A DNA stretch of 8,743 bases from Burkholderiaceae bacterium (lineage in GTDB: Bacteria > Pseudomonadota > Gammaproteobacteria > Burkholderiales > Burkholderiaceae_E), in contig JAHYJF010000149.1 of assembly GCA_019428955.1 (NCBI GenBank), positions 1 to 8,743 on the forward strand, read 5' to 3'. Position numbers and translations under genes: made by a program. Each line of letters opens with the position of its first letter. The first letter of the stretch is position 1. The notes below the pieces were generated by a model. It was given only the letters and a program-made list of their open reading frames with translations. It was not told the origin of the DNA and made no database searches. This document shows, piece by piece, positions 5,112 to 8,743 of the stretch.

Positions 5112-7526
5112 TCAGTTCTCCTTCTCGAACGCATCCGCCAGCGCGTCCGCGATATCTGGGGACACGTCATAGCCCTCATACTCGTCCAAAAGGGCTTCGT
5201 CATGCGCCCCAAAGGCCCATTCGTTTATCGTCTCCAACGCACCGGCCACCATCAAGCCATGACGCGCAGCCAATTCTGAAAACTCTTCTTCTGTCCAATG
5301 TGGACGGGAAATTACCTCTCGGATCAGCGCAGTATGTTTTGCATCAAGACCGGCAAGTGGCGACCGGAGCACAGCCTCGTCTTCTTCGTCTTCCTGTGGG
5401 TCCATCGTGAAAATATCGGCCAAAACTGCCGAGACCCGATCAGTGTCCTGCCGGATGCTGGCGATACGTGCGGCATCGAGCTTCTGTGGCGTTGTTGTGG
5501 GTTCACTTGGTATCTTCTCACCTGGAGCGCCGGGCTGCGCAGCACGCACGCGTGTGGGTGCATCAGCTACCTCACCAGCATGCAGGTCGGAGTAAACGAG
5601 GTTCGGGTCGAGGCCGAGGGCACGATAGACCTTTTCGATTTCGGCGACTTCCTCTGGCTTTACGATCCCATCAGCGTGGGCTGCGGACACCAACGCGGCC
5701 CGGATGGCAGACTGCTGCTCAGGGCCCGTTTCCTTAAGCTTGCGCCGCAAGAGCGCCATGTCTGGTGGAACGGCGACAAACCATGCAAGGTTTGCGCGCA
5801 GGCGCCGTTGTTCGTGATCTGTCAGTCCGCTTACCGACTGGACCTGTTTTTCAAGTGCGTTCCTTTCATGGTCGGAGATGACACCATCCGCGTGAGCGAC
5901 GAACGATGCCAGTGCCAGTTCCATCAGCGCCGCCTTGTATGATGTCGAGACATCTTCCAGCTGTTCCACAGGGCCGCCCAGATCGAACAGGACTACTGGT
6001 TCGCCAATGGTTGGGGACCGCAGTGCAAAGCGCGGATCCGGAGCTAGCCCAAAGCCAACTCGCGCCAAAGCATCGGCAGCACCCGTGAGTTGGCGCTTGC
6101 CGGGTTTCTCAGGACGCTCGCCCTCAAGCCGCTCAAGGACATCGCCTACCGGCACCAAGCCGCCCGATGCTGTAATGCTCGCTGCCCATGACCTGATCTT
6201 TTCCAATTCATCGGATGGAAAGAGACGTCGTAAATCCTGTGGAAGAAGAGCATGCGCCTCGACACTGCCACGCCCCTCGGGGTTCCGACCAAGGTATCGG
6301 CTGAACTTTTCGAGGTCTTCCATGACCTCATCGGCAATTTCTTGGGCAATTTCTATGGGCTTGCGCAGACCGGAAATATCCGGGACTGGCTTTTCGTTGA
6401 CGGAAGGGCTTACCGTTGCATCGAACTCGCGCGATGCTGCCTGGTAGCTGGCCTTCAAAGCCGGTCTCGGCTTTGTCACCTTCAGGCCCTGAGGAAAGCG
6501 CTGCTCAAAGCGGAGCTGAAAAAGGGCAATGAACTCATCGTGACACCGCTTTGCTGATGTACGCAAGTTCTTCTCGGGATGACATAGGAACCAGCTCAAG
6601 ACCCAGTTCGCGTCTAAATTTTCACCCTTTTGCAGCCGCGCTCCGATGGCCAGCTTTACCGAAAAAGGCAAATCCCAACCGGGGTTGATGAATACGGGTG
6701 GGATGGTGTCAATTTCGGTGGTTGCCGCGATGGCGAACTCAATGAAATCGCCCAAGTAGCGTTGCGCTGAGCGGTTCTCTGCGAAGACCTCAAACAAGCG
6801 ACGCGCCTCAGCAAGAAGCTGGCGCTTTTCTTCGCGGGTCGGATCATCAAGGAAGAACCTTCGCTCCAACCCATAAAAATACAAGAACATGTATCCAGGG
6901 TTATAGGAGCCGTCATTGGCGCCTCCCGCCAGCCAGTCCAAATAAGTTGCGCGACACTCTGGTGGAATGGACGAGTAGCCCGGCCAATAGGACATGCCTG
7001 ATCCGGACTTGTCGTTCCCTTCTCGAGCAACTGGAAGAGAGGGGTCGATGTAAGCACGACATTTCTCACCATAGCCGTGCCTATTCGAAGTTGGTGGAGT
7101 TCCGACATAAACCATTCCGCGAATATCTCGACCACGAACTGAAACGATTTGATCTTTGGGGACCCAACCTTGATGTCGAGTAGACACAGTAGTCGCCGCA
7201 GGTGCAGGCTGGGCTGTGCTGAACCTTGGCGCAACATCCGCATTTCGAGCTTGATTGAGGGTAGGAGATGCATGCGCCATCGCCGCTGATCGCTGCCTGA
7301 TCGTGCTCTGATGGCTTGCTGCGGTCTGTGACTCGGGTTGCGGGTTGGTTTTGGGTTCTAGTCGACGTGCGCGGCGCCTCTCGTACAACCAGACCATTAT
7401 GCCTGGGGCAATGAACGAAAAAAGCACGAGGAAGCCCTCATTGCCGGGCTTGAAGAACATCGCAGCGATGATCAACGCAATCACAAAAAAAACGACGTAG
7501 AAAAAAATGATTCGTATGAACTTCAA
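5112..7526 (-). CDS. sngA: Shango protein SngA: membrane-anchored TerB_N-TerB-TerB_C protein
   Basis: 804-residue protein with the domain order known for SngA of the Shango anti-phage system and for TerB-domain proteins next to DUF2791 ATPases. Two hydrophobic helices (about 3-25 and 31-48) are followed by a basic RRRARR stretch and a low-complexity linker (about 55-115). The TerB_N domain covers about 118-335 and includes GMSYWPGYSSIPPECRATYL and YLDWLAGG. A middle helical region follows (about 385-525). The TerB domain covers about 530-640, with paired acidic HADG motifs at 545-548 and 617-620 thought to bind metal. TerB_C covers about 685-795. The start is TTG (7524-7526), with GAGGG seven bases upstream and an in-frame stop further up; no ATG precedes the first membrane helix. 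The molecular role of SngA is unclear. TerB alone suggests tellurite resistance, but this architecture and the adjacent ATPase favour defence. The coding sequence looks less GC-rich than nirS and the lysis genes. Confidence 0.85.
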   Translation of the reverse strand: MKFIRIIFFYVVFFVIALIIAAMFFKPGNEGFLVLFSFIAPGIMVWLYERRRARRLEPKTNPQPESQTAASHQSTIRQRSAAMAHASPTLNQARNADVAPRFSTAQPAPAATTVSTRHQGWVPKDQIVSVRGRDIRGMVYVGTPPTSNRHGYGEKCRAYIDPSLPVAREGNDKSGSGMSYWPGYSSIPPECRATYLDWLAGGANDGSYNPGYMFLYFYGLERRFFLDDPTREEKRQLLAEARRLFEVFAENRSAQRYLGDFIEFAIAATTEIDTIPPVFINPGWDLPFSVKLAIGARLQKGENLDANWVLSWFLCHPEKNLRTSAKRCHDEFIALFQLRFEQRFPQGLKVTKPRPALKASYQAASREFDATVSPSVNEKPVPDISGLRKPIEIAQEIADEVMEDLEKFSRYLGRNPEGRGSVEAHALLPQDLRRLFPSDELEKIRSWAASITASGGLVPVGDVLERLEGERPEKPGKRQLTGAADALARVGFGLAPDPRFALRSPTIGEPVVLFDLGGPVEQLEDVSTSYKAALMELALASFVAHADGVISDHERNALEKQVQSVSGLTDHEQRRLRANLAWFVAVPPDMALLRRKLKETGPEQQSAIRAALVSAAHADGIVKPEEVAEIEKVYRALGLDPNLVYSDLHAGEVADAPTRVRAAQPGAPGEKIPSEPTTTPQKLDAARIASIRQDTDRVSAVLADIFTMDPQEDEEDEAVLRSPLAGLDAKHTALIREVISRPHWTEEEFSELAARHGLMVAGALETINEWAFGAHDEALLDEYEGYDVSPDIADALADAFEKEN

Positions 7527-7533
7527 CGCTGTG

Positions 7534-7538
7534 CCCTC
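7534..7538 (-). promoter_or_regulatory. sngA ribosome binding site supporting a TTG start
   Basis: Minus-strand GAGGG, seven bases before TTG 7526. It decides the start, since the next ATG (residue 23) would remove the first membrane helix. Confidence 0.55.
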
Positions 7539-7582
7539 AATCGGTGCTGTCGGACAACGCTATAGCCGGAAGTTGAAATTTC

Positions 7583-7609
7583 CAACCCTCGGCGCAGGCA
7601 GGAGGGTTG
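7583..7609. repeat. Perfect 8-bp inverted repeat between lysis cassette and sngA
   Basis: CAACCCTC, an 11-base GC-rich loop, then GAGGGTTG. It sits within the 172-bp gap 7527-7698, which holds no gene. Possible roles are a terminator without a clear T-run for the lysis transcript, or an operator or attenuator for sngA. Next to it on the minus strand is the 8-bp palindrome GAAATTTC, then TATAGC, which could serve as a weak -10, but the spacing to a TTGGAA -35 is only 15 bases, so no promoter is claimed. Confidence 0.5.
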
Positions 7610-7698
7610 CCTCAGCACAATTAGTCGAAAGCACAAGCCCTTCGATGCGTCCTTGGTGAAATGCTGTACCGAGGCCTCCTCACGCCATGATTGAGTTT

Positions 7699-7944
7699 TC
7701 ATCGGCACGCGCGCGCCTGATCTCGTAGGACAGCATAGTCGCTGAGCATACGAATCACGACTCCACCTTCGTGCAGCACATACATTTCGGCTGCGGCACG
7801 GGCTTGATCGGCGGTAGTATACTCGACGACAGACGGGCAAGGCGCATGGGCGTCAGAACCGCCCGTCGCGCAGGCGCTGAGCCAGAGCATCGCGATCAGC
7901 GGGGCGGCGGCTCGCGGCGTCCAGCATTTGGCGTTGGATTTCAT
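7699..7944 (-). CDS. Rz1-like outer-membrane spanin lipoprotein (o-spanin)
   Basis: 81-residue small lipoprotein. The N-terminal signal (MKSNAKCWTPRAAAPL) leads into the lipobox LSAC, with the lipidated cysteine at residue 25, and a mature part of about 57 residues. Its start overlaps the 3' end of the upstream Rz-like gene by 92 bases in another frame, the nested layout typical of phage Rz/Rz1 pairs. The ATG at 7942-7944 is preceded by GGAGAG; an ATG at 7995 would add 17 residues before the signal sequence and is less likely. In phage lysis the o-spanin joins the i-spanin across the periplasm to disrupt the outer membrane. The assignment rests on lipobox and context, since these proteins are poorly conserved. 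Two further cysteines lie at residue 36 and near the C-terminus. Confidence 0.7.
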   Translation of the reverse strand: MKSNAKCWTPRAAAPLIAMLWLSACATGGSDAHAPCPSVVEYTTADQARAAAEMYVLHEGGVVIRMLSDYAVLRDQARACR

Positions 7945-8104
7945 GTGTTCTCTCCGATGTTGAAAGCCGTTCTTCCAGCCGACCGGCGCGTTCACCGGCG
8001 CGGCGGAGGTTCAGCAGGAACAGAGCGATTGTGAAGGCGGGCAACAGGAGGCCCAGCGCTTTGCGCGCCGGGCTGCTGGCGAGGAGGGCGGTGATCCAGC
8101 CCAT
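7853..8104 (-). CDS. Rz-like inner-membrane spanin (i-spanin)
   Basis: 83-residue protein with one N-terminal membrane helix (about residues 16-34, LGLLLPAFTIALFLLNL) followed by a charged, probably coiled-coil periplasmic segment (RRAGERAGRLEERLSTSERTH, continuing through RQMLDAASRR). This N-in, C-out layout matches phage i-spanins. Its ATG shares one base with the stop codon of the endolysin gene (TGATG), so translation is probably coupled. The downstream o-spanin starts inside it. Sequence identity to known Rz proteins cannot be judged by eye; the call comes from topology, size and gene order. Confidence 0.68.
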   Translation of the reverse strand: MGWITALLASSPARKALGLLLPAFTIALFLLNLRRAGERAGRLEERLSTSERTHEIQRQMLDAASRRPADRDALAQRLRDGRF

Positions 8105-8743
8105 CAGCGCTGGCCCCGCTTCCAGTCATCGATCCGGGCATGGATGGCGACTGCGATGCCGATCAGCGCCACGACGATGAACATCCAGCGGAGGGTGTCG
8201 AGATAGGGCACCAGAGGCAGGATGGCGGATTGAGTTTCTGCCAAGACATCTTGGGCGACTTCGACACCGGCTGCGCCGACAGTGGCGATTCCTGCTGCAC
8301 CGCCGCCTTTCAGGGTGCGGCTCTCGGCCAGCACTTCGCGGGCAGGCGGAATTTCCGCCACGAAGGGCGTGGCGCGGACTGCGAATGGTTCACCCCAAGA
8401 CCGCGCGGGCCCAAGGTCGATGTGCATAAAGCCCGAGCGGGGATAGGTGCCGAAGCCGAGGAAGCCGACGGCGCGGGCCGCTGCCATGAAAGCTGCGGGA
8501 TCGTGGTTCGACATGGCAATGTCGAAGGCCGTGCCCAGCATGTGCTTCGAGGACGGGGCCCCGCCCACGGCGCGGTTGTGGCTGGGGCTGCGATAGCCGG
8601 AGCGGACGATCAGCGGCTTGCTGAGGCGGTTGCGCAGGGACTGCAGCTTGTCCATCGCCTCGGTGTTGATCTTGATCGCCCCGGTCCCGCGGCAGGCGAT
8701 TTCGGCCGGGGAAAAGCTGGGCCAGCGCCAGGCGCTCTCAGGC
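8104..8743 (-). CDS. Phage endolysin, peptidase M15-type (D-Ala-D-Ala carboxypeptidase-like) with C-terminal membrane helix (partial, N-terminus beyond right edge)
   Basis: Zinc peptidase of the M15_3/VanY-like group that cleaves peptidoglycan cross-links. The reading stays open to the right edge: upstream of ATG 8655 the frame continues with WRWPSFSPAEIACRGTGAIK, a typical start region for this family, so the true start is outside the window. About 212 residues are visible. The zinc-site motif SKHMLGTAFDI gives His and Asp ligands, and FMHIDLG gives the second His. SGYRSPSHNRAVGG is the conserved substrate-side loop. After the catalytic domain there is a Gly/Ala-rich linker, then a membrane helix (LRWMFIVVALIGIAVAI) and a short basic tail. 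The helix is unusual for a simple endolysin and suggests membrane tethering or a holin-like function. It heads a lysis operon with the two spanins. Confidence 0.88.
   Translation of the reverse strand, partial: PESAWRWPSFSPAEIACRGTGAIKINTEAMDKLQSLRNRLSKPLIVRSGYRSPSHNRAVGGAPSSKHMLGTAFDIAMSNHDPAAFMAAARAVGFLGFGTYPRSGFMHIDLGPARSWGEPFAVRATPFVAEIPPAREVLAESRTLKGGGAAGIATVGAAGVEVAQDVLAETQSAILPLVPYLDTLRWMFIVVALIGIAVAIHARIDDWKRGQR

Noticed and set aside
5111..5212. Longer start for the ATPase at 5212
   Set aside because: The added residues overlap the sngA coding end in another frame and are not family-like. ATG 5110 has a good ribosome binding site and matches the family N-terminus.
5112..7526. Tellurite resistance gene
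   Set aside because: A TerB domain alone suggests this name, but no other ter genes are present, and the TerB_N/TerB_C architecture next to a DUF2791 ATPase fits Shango better.
7523..7840. 105-codon minus-strand open frame between sngA and Rz1
   Set aside because: It overlaps the Rz1-like gene in another frame, is rich in Arg/Cys/Ser as expected for an out-of-frame reading, and has no recognisable features.
1..8743. CRISPR array, tRNA, rRNA or attachment site
   Set aside because: No spaced direct repeats, cloverleaf-like sequence or rRNA segments were seen. Without the prophage edges no att core can be defined.

Overview
The window is GC-rich and alphaproteobacterial. Its cytochrome cd1 nitrite reductase and the NNR-type (FNR/CRP-like) box upstream read like Paracoccus or a close relative in the Rhodobacterales. 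The genus is inferred from remembered protein similarity, not from a search. All non-transposon genes lie on the minus strand; only an IS5-family transposase reads on the plus strand.

Layout, left to right. (1) 1-1016: 5' part of nirS, running off the left edge, with a strong ribosome binding site and a TTAAC-N4-GTCAA box. Between that box and the first IS end (about 1092-1192) lies a short non-coding stretch with a strong inverted repeat. (2) 1193-2764: two insertion-sequence remnants joined tail to head. The C-terminal part of an ISAs1-family transposase is fused in frame to the N-terminal part of an IS110-family transposase, giving one open reading frame of about 490 codons. (3) 2765-3154: internal fragment of a phage-type ParB-domain/N6-N4 DNA methyltransferase, cut by IS110 on one side and IS5 on the other. 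(4) 3155-4448: an apparently intact IS5-family element of 1294 bp with 11-bp perfect terminal repeats but no matching target duplication. (5) 4449-7526: two genes of a Shango-type anti-phage defence system. sngA (TerB_N-TerB-TerB_C) is intact. sngB (DUF2791/BrxD-like ATPase) is cut in half by the IS5 end. The third gene expected downstream, the helicase sngC, is absent from the window. (6) 7699-8743: a phage lysis cassette made of an M15-type endolysin with a C-terminal membrane helix (open at the right edge), an Rz-like i-spanin and an overlapping Rz1-like o-spanin lipoprotein.

Interpretation. The right half looks like the end of a prophage lysis module followed by a defence operon carried as cargo. 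The left half is a denitrification promoter. The junction has been eroded by at least three insertion sequences and probably by IS-mediated deletions, leaving the Shango system inactive (no ATPase Walker B half, no helicase), the methyltransferase dead and two of the three transposases defective. The lysis genes, sngA-sngB and the methyltransferase remnant all point the same way (right to left). sngA and sngB are separated by one base, and the lysis genes overlap, so each group is probably translationally coupled.
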